A program made the translations under genes and the position numbers. Shown piece after piece: positions 1-9,297 of a stretch of DNA of 64,000 bases. Positions within the stretch are counted from its first letter, which is position 1, and every line of letters begins with the position of its first letter. The notes below the pieces were generated by a model. The model saw only the letters and a program-made list of their open reading frames with translations. It did not search any database and was not told the origin of the DNA. This stretch comes from Flavobacterium sp. CS20 (GTDB lineage Bacteria; Bacteroidota; Bacteroidia; Flavobacteriales; Flavobacteriaceae), in NCBI RefSeq assembly GCF_018080005.1, contig NZ_CP073015.1, forward strand, positions 806,001-870,000, read 5' to 3'.

Positions 1-2
1 CT

Positions 3-767
3 GTTTTTAAACCCGATGTTTTAAAAGAACGCTTAGAAGAAAATGAAGATTTAGCCAAAATTAAAAATGATATTACACGTATAGATTTTTACGGTGCTGG
101 ATGTGGCACGCCAACGCCACGTCAAACTCTAAAAGATATTTTACAAGAATTTATACCCCATGCCGAAATTAACGTGGAAGAAGATATGGTGGCAGGTGCT
201 TATGCGACTACCAATGAGCCTGGTATAGTTTGTATTCTCGGTACAGGCTCAAATTCGTGTTTCTTTGACGGCAAAAAAATATATATGGAAGTTGAGTCTC
301 TCGGCTATGTTTTGATGGACGAAGCAAGTGGTAACTATTTTGGCAAACGCTTGATCAGAGATTATTACTATAAATTTATGGGCGATGATATGAGCCGTGA
401 GTTTGCAAGTCGATACGATTTAGATGCAGATACCATAAAACGAAATGTTTATAAAAAAGAAAATCCCAATACTTATTTAGCTTCTTTTGCTGAATTTATT
501 TTCACATCTGAAGAACGCAATGGCTATTTCTATAAATTAATTTATGAAGGAATGGAAAAATTTATTGAACGTCGTGTGATGTGTTATAAGAACGCACAAA
601 ATGTGCCTATTCATTTTATTGGCTCTATTGCTTTCTTTTCTGAAGACATCATCAGAGATGTCGCTAAGCGTTACCACTTGAATATTGGCAACATTATCAG
701 AAGACCAATAGATGGTTTGATCAATCATTATCAAAAAAATGTCATTCCACATTATAAAAAAGTTTAA
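3..767 (+). CDS. BadF/BadG-type ATPase, N-acetylglucosamine kinase-like (5' end outside window)
   Basis: The reading frame is open from base 3, before the first in-frame ATG at 174, so the gene enters from the left edge and its N-terminus is missing. The visible part contains FYGAGC and GTPTPRQ near its start and then CILGTGSNSC, the glycine-rich phosphate-binding motif of the ASKHA-fold BadF/BadG/BcrA/BcrD family. A GSIAFFSEDI segment near the C-terminus fits the second adenosine-binding region. In Bacteroidota such proteins are usually annotated as N-acetylglucosamine kinases, phosphorylating an amino sugar in the cytoplasm. The gene lies 9 bp upstream of pgi on the same strand, so co-transcription and a role in sugar-phosphate metabolism are likely. 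Substrate identity is inferred from family and context only. Confidence 0.8.
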   Translation, partial: VFKPDVLKERLEENEDLAKIKNDITRIDFYGAGCGTPTPRQTLKDILQEFIPHAEINVEEDMVAGAYATTNEPGIVCILGTGSNSCFFDGKKIYMEVESLGYVLMDEASGNYFGKRLIRDYYYKFMGDDMSREFASRYDLDADTIKRNVYKKENPNTYLASFAEFIFTSEERNGYFYKLIYEGMEKFIERRVMCYKNAQNVPIHFIGSIAFFSEDIIRDVAKRYHLNIGNIIRRPIDGLINHYQKNVIPHYKKV

Positions 768-776
768 AACCTGAAA

Positions 777-2407
777 ATGCCTTTACCTCATACAAAACCT
801 ACCCAAACCAAAGCTTGGCAAAAACTTTCAAAGATTTTTAAAGCAGAAAAGCATCAAAGTATTCTTCAACACTTTGAGGACGATAAACACAGAACGGATG
901 ATTTTTGCATTCAATTTGAAGACTTGTTATTTGATTTTTCTAAAAATAGATTGTCAAAAAACGCCTTTGATGCTTTAATCGATCTTGCTCATGAAACGGA
1001 TTTAAAGACGGCTATCAAAGCTCAGTTTTCTGGCGAAGTTATCAATCAAACCGAAAACAGACCAGTTTTGCATACCGCTCTAAGATCTAAGGATGATGTA
1101 AAAATTAATGAAGTATCAATAAAAGAATTAGTTGAAAACACCAAAACTCAAATATCTAATTTTGTCCAAAAAGTAGAAACAGGAGAATGGAAAGGCTATT
1201 CAGGCAAAGCTATTACCGATGTGGTTAATATTGGCATTGGTGGTTCAGACCTTGGTCCGCAAATGGTTGTTGAAGCTTTAACACATTATCACAAAAAACT
1301 AAATATACATTTTATTTCAAACGTTGACGGCGACCATGTTGCTGAAACAATTAAAAATCTAAATCCAGAAACCACACTTTGCATTGTGGTTTCAAAATCC
1401 TTCGCCACACAAGAAACCTTGACCAATGCCAATACGCTGAGAAGCTGGTTTCTAAAATACACCAGCCAAGACCAAATTCAACACCATTTTGTAGCAGTTT
1501 CTGCCAATGTAGAAAAAGCTAACCGATTTGGCGTTTCGTCTAAAAACATCTTCCCGATGTGGGATTGGGTTGGAGGTCGATTTTCGCTGTGGAGTCTGCA
1601 GGACTTTCAATAGCTTGTGCTGTTGGGTTCAAAGCTTTTGAAGAACTATTGCAAGGGGCTCAACAAATGGACAAACATTTTCAAAACGAACATTTTGAAA
1701 AAAATATTCCCGTGGTGTCTGCTTTATTGGGTATTTGGTACAATAATTTTTATGATGCTGAAAGCGAAGCCATTATTCCATACACACAATATCTACAAAA
1801 ATTAGCACCTTATCTGCAACAAGCCAGTATGGAAAGCAATGGCAAAGGCGTTGACAGAAACGGAAAACCAGTTGATTATCAAACAGGAACCATTGTTTGG
1901 GGTGAACCTGGCACCAATTCTCAGCACGCATTTTTTCAATTGATGCACCAAGGAACCAAATTGATTCCTGCTGATTTTATCGGTTTTAAAAAGCCCTTAA
2001 ACCACTATCAAAATCATCACGACATTTTGATGGCTAATTTTTTTGCTCAAACCGAAGCTCTGATGAATGGCAAAAATGAAGATGTTGTGATACAAGAACT
2101 TCAATCTCAAGGCTTAAATGCTGAACAAATTAAAAAACTAACACCCTTTAAAATCTTTGAGGGCAACAGACCCACCAATACGATTGTATTTGATCAACTC
2201 ACGCCCAAAAGCCTCGGTATGCTTATCGCTATGTACGAACATAAAATATTTGTGCAAGGTGTGATTTGGAATATTTTTAGCTACGACCAATGGGGCGTTG
2301 AGCTCGGAAAACAATTAGCCCAAAAAGTGCTTAAAGATTTCAAAGGCAATGAAATTGACACCCATGATGCATCGACTCACAGATTGATAAAATACTACAA
2401 ATCTTAA
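777..2407 (+). pseudogene. pgi: Glucose-6-phosphate isomerase with a single-base frame break
   Basis: Phosphoglucose isomerase interconverts glucose-6-phosphate and fructose-6-phosphate in the cytoplasm. The N-terminal part (777-1613) contains the sugar-isomerase motifs NIGIGGSDLGP and VVSKSFATQET and ends in [12 protein letters not shown]. The C-terminal part continues in another frame from about 1596 with [11 protein letters not shown] and includes [14 protein letters not shown] and the terminal [10 protein letters not shown] and [14 protein letters not shown] motifs. Both parts are full length and well conserved. One base is missing between 1595 and 1596, just before CTGCA. Restoring it gives 544 codons, normal for the family. 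All other motifs are intact, so this is more likely a sequence error or a very recent mutation than an old pseudogene. Confidence 0.9.
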
Positions 2408-2511
2408 TTGAAGTAGGTAAAGTTGTGTTGACTTGTTATTTTTTTTCTTAAATTTATATCAAATTTAAACTGATGTTTTTTAAGATATTTGCTTGTTTTG
2501 TTTTGTTAAGC

Positions 2512-2551
2512 TTTTTCATAGCCCACGGTTTAAACCGCGGGCTATGAAAAA
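2512..2551. repeat. Near-perfect 40-bp palindrome downstream of pgi
   Basis: Two 20-base arms (2512-2531 and 2532-2551) are reverse complements with one mismatch and no loop. The core reads GCCCACGGTTTAAACCG. A second, smaller inverted repeat, AACCGTT/AACGGTT, follows at 2563-2579. The element lies about 105 bp after the pgi stop. The T-run on one side and A-run on the other would let it end transcription in either direction, but it could equally be a dispersed repeat of the REP type. Confidence 0.6.
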
Positions 2552-2639
2552 TGCACAATCCTAACCGTTTCAACGGTTTTAAATAGTTAGATTGGAGCCA
2601 TTCTATTTATAACAACGTGAGTTCAATTCAAATTCCAAT

Positions 2640-3526
2640 AAAATACAGATATGTAATCACTTGTCATGTCGATAGAGCGTAGCATGAGCGACGAGACATC
2701 TCAGATGAGATTTCTCCTCATTCTCCCTGTCATTCCGAGGCAAACGCAGTGACGAGGAATCTCTCAGTGAACCAAACCTCCCTTGTCATTCCGAGGCAAA
2801 CGCAGTGACGAGGAATCTCCCAGTGAAATGAAAACCAATCTTGTCATTCTGAACGGAGCCTGCCGACCCCTTGTCATTCTGAACGGAGCCTGCGAAGTGA
2901 AGAATCTTTTCGTGAAATGAACCCTAAAACGTGAAAAAAGATTCCTCCTACCGTCGGAATGACATTCCCTTGTCATTCTGAACGGAGCCTGCGAAGTGAA
3001 GAATCTCTCAGTGAACCGAACCCCACTTGTCATTCTGAACGCGACTCGCGGAGTGAAGAATCTCTCAGTGAACCGAACCTCAAAACGTGAAAAAAGATTC
3101 CTCCTACCGTCGGAATGACAACCGATCGTCGGAATGACAAACCCCTTGTCATTCTGAACGGAGCGCGCGGAGTGAAGAATCTCTCAGTGAAATGAAAACC
3201 AATCCTGTCATTCTGAACGGAGCCTGCGAAGTGAAGAATCTCTCAGTGAAATGAAAACCAATCTTGTCATTCTGAACGGAGCTCGCGGAGTGAAGAATCT
3301 TTTCGTGAAATGAACCCCAATACGTGAAAAAAGATTCCTCCTACCGTCGGAATGACAACCGATCGTCGGAATGACATTCCCTTGTCATTCTGAACGGAGC
3401 TTGCGGAGTGAAGAATCTTTTGGTGAAATGAAAACCAATACGTGAAAAAAGATTCCTCCTGCCGTCGGAATGACATTCTACTTGTCATTCTGAACGGAGC
3501 CTGCCGGAGTGAAGAATCCCTAATAC
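2640..3526. repeat. Repeat array 1, left part (inverted and direct short repeats)
   Basis: This stretch is packed with copies of a short element that opens with TTGTCATTC(T/C)GA and closes with GAAGAATCT or GAGGAATCT. Copies occur in both orientations, the reverse form reading AGATTCCTCC...CGGAATGACAA. Cores between the conserved ends vary: one type has ACGGAGCCTGCGGAGT, another GGCAAACGCAGTGACG, another only a few bases (TACCGT). The leftmost copy, near 2662-2701, is a diverged GTCATGTCGA...GAGACATCT form. Units are joined by short linkers such as CTCAGTGAAATGAAAACC and CAATACGTGAAAAA. Open frames across the array translate the repeat itself and are not genes. The array follows the 3' end of pgi. 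Confidence 0.9.
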
Positions 3527-3531
3527 TACAT

Positions 3532-3840
3532 TCAAATCTCATTATTTAAAAACTTCCATTCGGGGTTAAAATCATTAATCAATTTTTCTTTTTTCTCTCT
3601 TCTATATCCTTTTATCTGTTTTTCCCTAATGATAGCATCATCTATAGAAGTAAAATGCTCATAATATATCAAATAATAGCAACGGTATTTAGTCGTAAAA
3701 GCTTTTGATGTTGCGGGAGGATTTTTGTGAAAATGTAGTCTTTCATTAAGGTTATTAGTTACTCCAGTGTATAACACAGACTTATTCTTATTAGTTAAGA
3801 TGTAAACATAATAATTATGAGTTCCTAAGGTCTTTAGCAT
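3532..3840 (-). CDS. Small GIY-YIG endonuclease embedded in repeat array 1
   Basis: This 102-residue protein is a single GIY-YIG nuclease domain. YYVYIL (residues 10-15) and YTG (24-26) form the two-part signature strand. Arg34 in NNLNERL and Glu73 in REKQIKGY match the catalytic arginine and metal-binding glutamate of the UvrC/URI-type fold, and NDFNPEW closes the domain as in stand-alone bacterial members. There is no extra DNA-binding domain, but the C-terminal third is rich in Lys and Arg. The gene stands alone with repeats on both sides, and its start lies about 40 bp from a 30-bp perfect palindrome made of the same repeat sequence. A role in DNA cleavage is expected. Any link to the repeats is inference from position. 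Confidence 0.85.
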   Translation of the reverse strand: MLKTLGTHNYYVYILTNKNKSVLYTGVTNNLNERLHFHKNPPATSKAFTTKYRCYYLIYYEHFTSIDDAIIREKQIKGYRREKKEKLINDFNPEWKFLNNEI

Positions 3841-3882
3841 GGCTTAAAATTATTAAAAAATTAAATATTATCAAAGCAAAAG

Positions 3883-3912
3883 ATTCCTCTACCGAAGCTT
3901 CGGTAGAGGAAT
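3883..3912. repeat. 30-bp perfect palindrome made of repeat ends
   Basis: The arms ATTCCTCTACCGAAG and CTTCGGTAGAGGAAT are exact reverse complements meeting at AAGCTT with no loop. The palindrome is the head-to-head fusion of two GAGGAATCT-type repeat ends and lies about 40 bp upstream of the GIY-YIG start codon. It could form a cruciform or an RNA hairpin. Confidence 0.85.
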
Positions 3913-4600
3913 GACATTGCCTTGTCATTCTGAACGGAGCCTGCCAACCCCACTTGTCATTCTGAACGGAGCCTGCGGAGTGAAGAATCTCTCAGTGAAA
4001 TGAAAACCAATCTTGTCATTCTGAACGGAGCTTGCGGAGTGAAGAATCTCTCAGTGAACCGAACCCCAATACGTGAAAAGAATTCCTCCTACCGTCGGAA
4101 TGACAACCTACCGTCGGAATGACATTCCCTTGTCATTCTGATACCGAAGTCTCGGTAGAGGAATCTTTCAGTGAACCGAACCCCAATCTTGTCATTCTGA
4201 ACGGAGCTCGCGGAGTGAAGAATCTTTCAGTGAACCGAACCTCAAAACGTGAAAAAAGATTCCTCCTACCGTCGGAATGACAACCGATTGTCGGAATGAC
4301 ATTCCCTTGTCATTCTGAACAGAGCCTGCGGAGTGAAGAATCTCTCAGTGAAATGAAAACCAATCTTGTCATTCTGAACGGAGCCTGCGAACCCCTTGTC
4401 ATTCTGAACGGAGCCTGCGGAGTGAAGAATCTCTCAGTGAACCGAACCCCAATACGTGAAAGAAAGATTCCTCCTACCGTCGGAATGACAACCGATCGTC
4501 GTAATGACAAACCCCTTGTCATTCTGAACGGAGCCTGCGGAGTGAAGAATCTTTCAGTGAACCGAACCCCAAAACGTGAAAAAAGATGTAGTCAAAAAAA
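3913..4600. repeat. Repeat array 1, right part
   Basis: This continues the same family as 2640-3526 on the other side of the GIY-YIG gene, with roughly nine forward TTGTCATTCTGA copies and several reverse CGGAATGACA copies. One unit near 4138-4170 carries the core ATACCGAAGTCTCGGTAG, itself a small hairpin. The array ends about 30 bp from the stop codon of the minus-strand phosphoesterase, so together with pgi it occupies a convergent intergenic region. Confidence 0.9.
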
Positions 4601-4633
4601 ACAAATCTTTCTAAAATTGATTTGATATAAACG

Positions 4634-5482
4634 CTATTTGTTTTTGAGTTTTGAAATTATTGTCATGGCAGTCAACAAATCATTAGGTTTCTCTTGATCA
4701 ACTTGATCAACTTTATCAATGCTATCTGTGTCAAATTTGAGTTCATCATATTTAACAAGTTTCCACTTTTTGTCATTATATTCAAGTGCGGTAAGATTTT
4801 CTACCCAATCTCCAGAATTCAAATACAAGCAAGTACCGTTTTTGTTGACTTTTCTGATGATCTGTGGCTGATGAATATGTCCACAAATCACATATCTATA
4901 ATTGTTGTCTATAGCTAAATCAGAAGCTACATTTTCAAAATCAGAGACATATTTAACAGCTTTTTTGACGCTATTTTTGATTTTTTTTGACAATGAATAT
5001 TTTTCTTTTTTAAATTTAATTAGCCAAAAGTTTATAAACCTATTCAATAAAATCAACAAATCATAGCCCCAACCACCGAGTTTGGCAAGCCATTTGGCTT
5101 TTTGGATAGACGAGTCAAATACATCACCGTGAAAAAACCAAGCTTTTTTGCCATCAAGAGTCATGATTTTTTTATCAACAATTGATAGATTACCGATTTT
5201 TGTATCGCTGAATTTTCTCAACATTTCATCATGATTACCAGTCAAATAAATCACTTCAGTACCTGTTGCAGATAGACTTATTATCTTTTGTATCACTTTT
5301 AGATGAGACTTTGGAAAGTAATTTTTTCTAAACTGCCATATATCTATAATGTCGCCATTAAGTATCAATGTTTTAGGCTCAATACTGTTCAAATATTCCA
5401 TCAGTTCCTTGGCATGACAACCAAAAGTGCCGAGATGAACATCTGATATAACAGCTATCTCAAGAGGACGTTTTTGCTTCAA
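4634..5482 (-). CDS. UDP-2,3-diacylglucosamine diphosphatase-like metallophosphoesterase (LpxH family)
   Basis: The protein (282 aa) shows the full calcineurin-type metallophosphoesterase motif series: SDVHLG near the N-terminus, NGDIIDIW, TGNHDE, FHGD and CGHIHQP. This order and spacing are typical of LpxH-like enzymes, which hydrolyse UDP-2,3-diacylglucosamine in lipid A synthesis at the inner membrane. The C-terminal extension of about 50 residues is charged and not conserved. The start is a TTG codon, chosen because the motif-bearing N-terminus begins immediately after it and no in-frame ATG lies nearby. The gene is single on its strand, convergent with pgi across repeat array 1 and divergent from the polysaccharide export genes. 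A general phosphoesterase role cannot be excluded. Confidence 0.75.
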   Translation of the reverse strand: MKQKRPLEIAVISDVHLGTFGCHAKELMEYLNSIEPKTLILNGDIIDIWQFRKNYFPKSHLKVIQKIISLSATGTEVIYLTGNHDEMLRKFSDTKIGNLSIVDKKIMTLDGKKAWFFHGDVFDSSIQKAKWLAKLGGWGYDLLILLNRFINFWLIKFKKEKYSLSKKIKNSVKKAVKYVSDFENVASDLAIDNNYRYVICGHIHQPQIIRKVNKNGTCLYLNSGDWVENLTALEYNDKKWKLVKYDELKFDTDSIDKVDQVDQEKPNDLLTAMTIISKLKNK

Positions 5483-5712
5483 ATTTTTAGGTTTACAACA
5501 AATTAACGATGTATTGCTCTAAACTAAGTCAAGCTAATATTACGTTTACGAAGTATTATTGTTAACAACTCTATGGCTTTTGTTACTCTAATATTAATTT
5601 TTTCTCTCCTCATAGCTATAATGTGAGCCATACTGTGGCTTTTTATAATCAATACATCTCAGGTCTTATTGAGTTTAAAGTTTATTTATTTTTCATATTC
5701 AAACCTAAAGTT

Positions 5713-5720
5713 TATATTTG
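5713..5720 (+). promoter_or_regulatory. Candidate -7 box of the polysaccharide export operon
   Basis: TATATTTG matches the Bacteroidota -7 consensus TAnnTTTG and lies 19 bp before the chosen ATG at 5740. No clear -33 TTG is visible at the expected distance, so support is partial. It favours a start at 5740 over the upstream in-frame ATG at 5623. Confidence 0.4.
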
Positions 5721-5739
5721 TTGGCTTAAAAAAAAATCT

Positions 5740-6537
5740 ATGCCAATCTTTAGATTCTTGTGTTTTGTATTAGGTTTTTTAGTGCTTCAATCTTGTGTGA
5801 GCAAAAAAAAGTTGACCTATTTGCAAAAAAAACAAGACGAACAAGCCTATCAAATAGACAGCATTGCTCAACTTAGGATGACACAAAAGCCCTACCGAAT
5901 CCAAATCGGTGATATGTTGAGTATTAGAGTTAAAGCCCTTGATCCAGAGTTGGTCAATGCTTTTAACCCCATTGGGCAATCTCAACTTAATGCAACCACT
6001 GAAGAACGCGTTTATTTTGACGGGTTCACCGTTGACAGACAAGGCGAAATAGAAGTCCCCGTTCTAGGTAAGCTAAAAGTCATTGGTCTTACCTTAGAAG
6101 AAATTGAAAAAAAATTAGAGAAAAGACTCCTTGACGAATACTTTAAAGACACCTCTAACGTTTTTGTAACCGTAAAACTTCCTGGCATTCCATATACCAC
6201 CATTGGTGAGTTTGGCAGTACAGGTAGTAAAGTGATTTACAAAGAGAAATTAACCATTATGGAAGCCATAGCCAACTCTGGCGATATCACCCTAACTGGC
6301 GACAGACAAAATGTTATTGTCTTTAGGCAATACCCAACTGGGGTCAAACGCCACACCATCGACCTTACAAATATCGATGCCATTAATTCTCCTTACTATT
6401 ATGTCAAACCTAACGATTTGATCGTGGTTAATCCTCTGCCACAAAAATCTCTCGGTTTAGGCACAAACGCTTTTGGTACCTTGTCATCGTTGATTTCTCT
6501 TGCCATTTCATTAACCGTTATAGCTCTAAGACTCTAA
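5740..6537 (+). CDS. wza: Outer membrane polysaccharide export lipoprotein, Wza/GumB family
   Basis: Starting at ATG 5740 gives a 265-residue protein with a lipoprotein signal: a hydrophobic stretch followed by the lipobox LQSC with Cys19. An upstream in-frame ATG at 5623 would bury this signal and is rejected. The region around residues 50-145 is the polysaccharide export domain (RIQIGDMLSIRV, DRQGEIEVPVLGKLKV, GLTLEEIEKKL). Residues 150-235 form an SLBB-like domain with TIMEAIANSGDI. A hydrophobic segment at the C-terminus would cross the outer membrane, as in Wza. The protein should form the outer membrane channel for polysaccharide export. It overlaps the Wzc-type gene by one base (TAATG), showing tight coupling. 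Confidence 0.88.
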   Translation: MPIFRFLCFVLGFLVLQSCVSKKKLTYLQKKQDEQAYQIDSIAQLRMTQKPYRIQIGDMLSIRVKALDPELVNAFNPIGQSQLNATTEERVYFDGFTVDRQGEIEVPVLGKLKVIGLTLEEIEKKLEKRLLDEYFKDTSNVFVTVKLPGIPYTTIGEFGSTGSKVIYKEKLTIMEAIANSGDITLTGDRQNVIVFRQYPTGVKRHTIDLTNIDAINSPYYYVKPNDLIVVNPLPQKSLGLGTNAFGTLSSLISLAISLTVIALRL

Positions 6538-9008
6538 TGCAAGAACTCGATTTCTCCAACGCTAATTCATATTTTGACTTCAAGGCTTTTTTGTTTAAAA
6601 TGCTTGCCAAGTGGTATTGGTTTGTCTTTAGTATCGCTATTGGTCTTGGTATAGCCTATTATATCAGTGTACGAAAACTCCCTATCTATAAAATGAGTTC
6701 AATCATAGCTCTAAAAGACGAGCAGAACTCTTTGTTTGCCAACTCTAATACCAGTTTAACCTTTAACTGGGGTGGACAATCCAACAAAATGAGTTCAACA
6801 GTTATGACCCTCCAAACCCGAACTCACAATGAAAAGGTAGTTAGACACCTCCAATATTATTTACAATACCTCGAACAAGGCAAATACCAAAAAGTAGATG
6901 CTTACGGACGAACACCATTTCAAATTGATGTCCAGCAAGACGCATTTCAACTCAAGGGAAAACTCATGAAAGTCCAATTGCTTGACGATAAGCAATTTGT
7001 GATTTCTTTTGACATTGAAGAAGAACCCCAATATCTATCTTACTATAATTACGCAAAAGAAAGCTCTAAACAAGAAAAATATCAACCCGGACAATACATT
7101 GATACCTTTGATATCGACAAACCTATTGCGAGCAAATTTTTTACAGGAAAATTAACCCGTATTGATGGTGATAATACTGAGTCAAAAGTGTACTATATAC
7201 AATTTTTAGACTTTAATTCAGTTGTAAAAAACTACAGAGACATTGTTGTTGAATCCAGTGAAAACGGCGGCTCAATAATAAATCTCAGCCTAACAGGAAA
7301 CAACAAAGATAAACTTGTAAAATATCTCAACACCACATCAAAAATTTTAAGCGATGACTTATTAGCTCAAAAAAACCTATTTGCCACCAAAACCATTAGC
7401 TTCATCGACAGCACACTAAGCGAAAAAGCTTCTGAACTTGATGTCTTTGAAAAAGAACTCAATGCCTACAAGTTAGACAACAAAATTATTGACCTTGACG
7501 CCAAAACCGAAAGACTTAAAGATAAACTGATCAGCCTTGACATGGAAAAAGAAGCCATGGAGGAACAAATCAACTACCTTGACAGGCTGAAATCTTATCT
7601 ACAAAATCGCTCTACCTACGAAAATCCACCTGCTCCAAGCGTCGTTGGCATCAATGAAGAAAGCATCGTTGAAGGCGTTCAAAAAATGGTTGAATTGTCG
7701 CTACAACGCAGTAAATTTCAATATCTTGCCAAAAGCAATTTGCCCAAATTTAAAGATATTGACCGTCAAATTGACGCCACAAAAAAAATACTGTTTGAAA
7801 CTATAGACTCGTTTAAAGATAATATGTCTCAGCAAATTAAAGACATAGAACAACAACTAAAACAAGCCGAAAAAGAAGTAAGTGTATTTCCTAAAGAACA
7901 ACAAGGCCTCTTAAAAATAGAAAGACGATACGACCTTACTCAACAAAGCTACAACCTGTTTTTGTCTAAACTTAATGAAGCCAAGTTGATCAAAGCTTCT
8001 AATGTTAGTGATATCCATATCATTGACGAAGCCAAAGACGTTGGTGGTCACAAAATCGGTCCTAACAACCAACTCAACTATGTCATGGCTATCTTTTTTG
8101 GAGCTGGTGTCCCTTTGGCAGTTATTTTTGTTTTGGTCTTGCTCGACAACAAAATCAACACTCCTTCCGATATCACCAAACTTGTTAAAACCCCTCTTAT
8201 TGGTGTGATAGGCAAATCTAAACTCGAAACCAATAAAGCAGTTTTTGCCCAACCCAATTCTGTGATTTCTGAAAGCTTTAGAGACATCAGAACCAGCCTT
8301 CAGTTTGTATTTAAAAACAAAAGCATCGAAGGAGCAAAAACCATTTTAATCACCTCTAGTATTAGTGGCGAAGGCAAAACCTTTACGGGCTTAAATCTCG
8401 CCTCTATCATGGCTCTTAGTGAAAAGAAAACCATTTTAGTTGGACTAGATTTAAGAAAACCCAAAATTCATAAAGATTTTGACGTTGATAGAGAAAAAGG
8501 CGTTTCAAACTATATCTCAAATCAATTAGAATACAAAGACATTATCCAAAAATCTAACTATGAATACTTAGATATTTTGACCTCAGGAACTATTCCTCCA
8601 AACCCTTCTGAGCTGATCATTGATAACCGCATGGATGAATTGATGAACCGACTCAAAAGCGAATACGACTTCATCATCCTTGATTCGCCACCCATAGGTC
8701 TGGTTTCTGATGCTATCAACCTGGTTAAATATGCAGACACAACCATCTATGTGGTCAGGCAAAACTATACCAAAAAAGGCATGCTCAGCTTACTTAAAGA
8801 AAATACCAAAAAAGGTAAACTCAAAAATGTTAATGTTGTTCTCAACTACTTTAAGGTAAAAAGTAAATACGGCTATTACAACTATGGCTACGGATATGGC
8901 TTTGGATATGGATATGGCACTTATGGTAGAAGCTATCTAAACAAAGAAAAACGCAACAAAAGCTTAAAAAGACGTATCAAACATAAATTAAAAAATTGGT
9001 TTAGTTAG
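6537..9008 (+). CDS. wzc: Wzc-type polysaccharide co-polymerase and tyrosine autokinase
   Basis: This 823-residue inner membrane protein has a Wzz/GumC chain-length domain followed by a bacterial tyrosine kinase. A first membrane segment lies near residues 25-45, long coiled-coil stretches fill the periplasmic part (about 280-480), and a second membrane segment lies near 510-535. The cytoplasmic kinase has Walker A SSISGEGKT (about 606), Walker A' VGLDLRKPK (about 635) and Walker B FIILDSPPIG (about 712). The C-terminus holds an unusual Tyr/Gly-rich tail (about 778-801, pattern GYGYGFGYGYG) that would carry the autophosphorylation sites. Phosphorylation cycling of such tails controls polymer export in this family. 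Its partner is the Wza-like lipoprotein encoded immediately upstream. Confidence 0.92.
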   Translation: MQELDFSNANSYFDFKAFLFKMLAKWYWFVFSIAIGLGIAYYISVRKLPIYKMSSIIALKDEQNSLFANSNTSLTFNWGGQSNKMSSTVMTLQTRTHNEKVVRHLQYYLQYLEQGKYQKVDAYGRTPFQIDVQQDAFQLKGKLMKVQLLDDKQFVISFDIEEEPQYLSYYNYAKESSKQEKYQPGQYIDTFDIDKPIASKFFTGKLTRIDGDNTESKVYYIQFLDFNSVVKNYRDIVVESSENGGSIINLSLTGNNKDKLVKYLNTTSKILSDDLLAQKNLFATKTISFIDSTLSEKASELDVFEKELNAYKLDNKIIDLDAKTERLKDKLISLDMEKEAMEEQINYLDRLKSYLQNRSTYENPPAPSVVGINEESIVEGVQKMVELSLQRSKFQYLAKSNLPKFKDIDRQIDATKKILFETIDSFKDNMSQQIKDIEQQLKQAEKEVSVFPKEQQGLLKIERRYDLTQQSYNLFLSKLNEAKLIKASNVSDIHIIDEAKDVGGHKIGPNNQLNYVMAIFFGAGVPLAVIFVLVLLDNKINTPSDITKLVKTPLIGVIGKSKLETNKAVFAQPNSVISESFRDIRTSLQFVFKNKSIEGAKTILITSSISGEGKTFTGLNLASIMALSEKKTILVGLDLRKPKIHKDFDVDREKGVSNYISNQLEYKDIIQKSNYEYLDILTSGTIPPNPSELIIDNRMDELMNRLKSEYDFIILDSPPIGLVSDAINLVKYADTTIYVVRQNYTKKGMLSLLKENTKKGKLKNVNVVLNYFKVKSKYGYYNYGYGYGFGYGYGTYGRSYLNKEKRNKSLKRRIKHKLKNWFS

Positions 9009-9256
9009 TGGGTAGTTGGTAGTTGATAGTAGGTAGTTCGTAGAGGATAGTTTTTAGTAAATAGTAAATAATAAATAAGACATATAAAATGAGTGAACAG
9101 TCAGCAGTTGGCAGTTAGCAGTGAACAGTGAGTAGTGAGTAGTGAGCAGTGAGTAGTGAGCAGTAATTAGAAATTATAAACGCGAAATATAAAAATGAAC
9201 AATAATCAATCAACAAAAACCCGTTCCCTCTCTTTTGGAGAGGGCTAGGGAGAGGC
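9009..9256. repeat. Degenerate 7-8 bp tandem repeats plus an inverted repeat
   Basis: The gap between wzc and wzm holds degenerate short tandem units such as GTAGTTG, GCAGTTG and AGTGAGC, running from about 9010 to 9165. An inverted repeat CCCTCTC/GAGAGGG at 9226-9244 follows. No coding sequence is supported. The hairpin lacks a clear T-run, so it is not called a terminator. Confidence 0.6.
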
Positions 9257-9297
9257 TTTAGGGTTAGGCTTAAACCAACAACGATTAACGACAAAAC

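Noticed and set aside
2764..3542. Open frames on the minus strand in repeat array 1
   Set aside because: They translate the repeat units themselves (QAPFRMTR and CHSDGRRN recur) and appear again in arrays 2 and 3. No protein family or start signal supports them.
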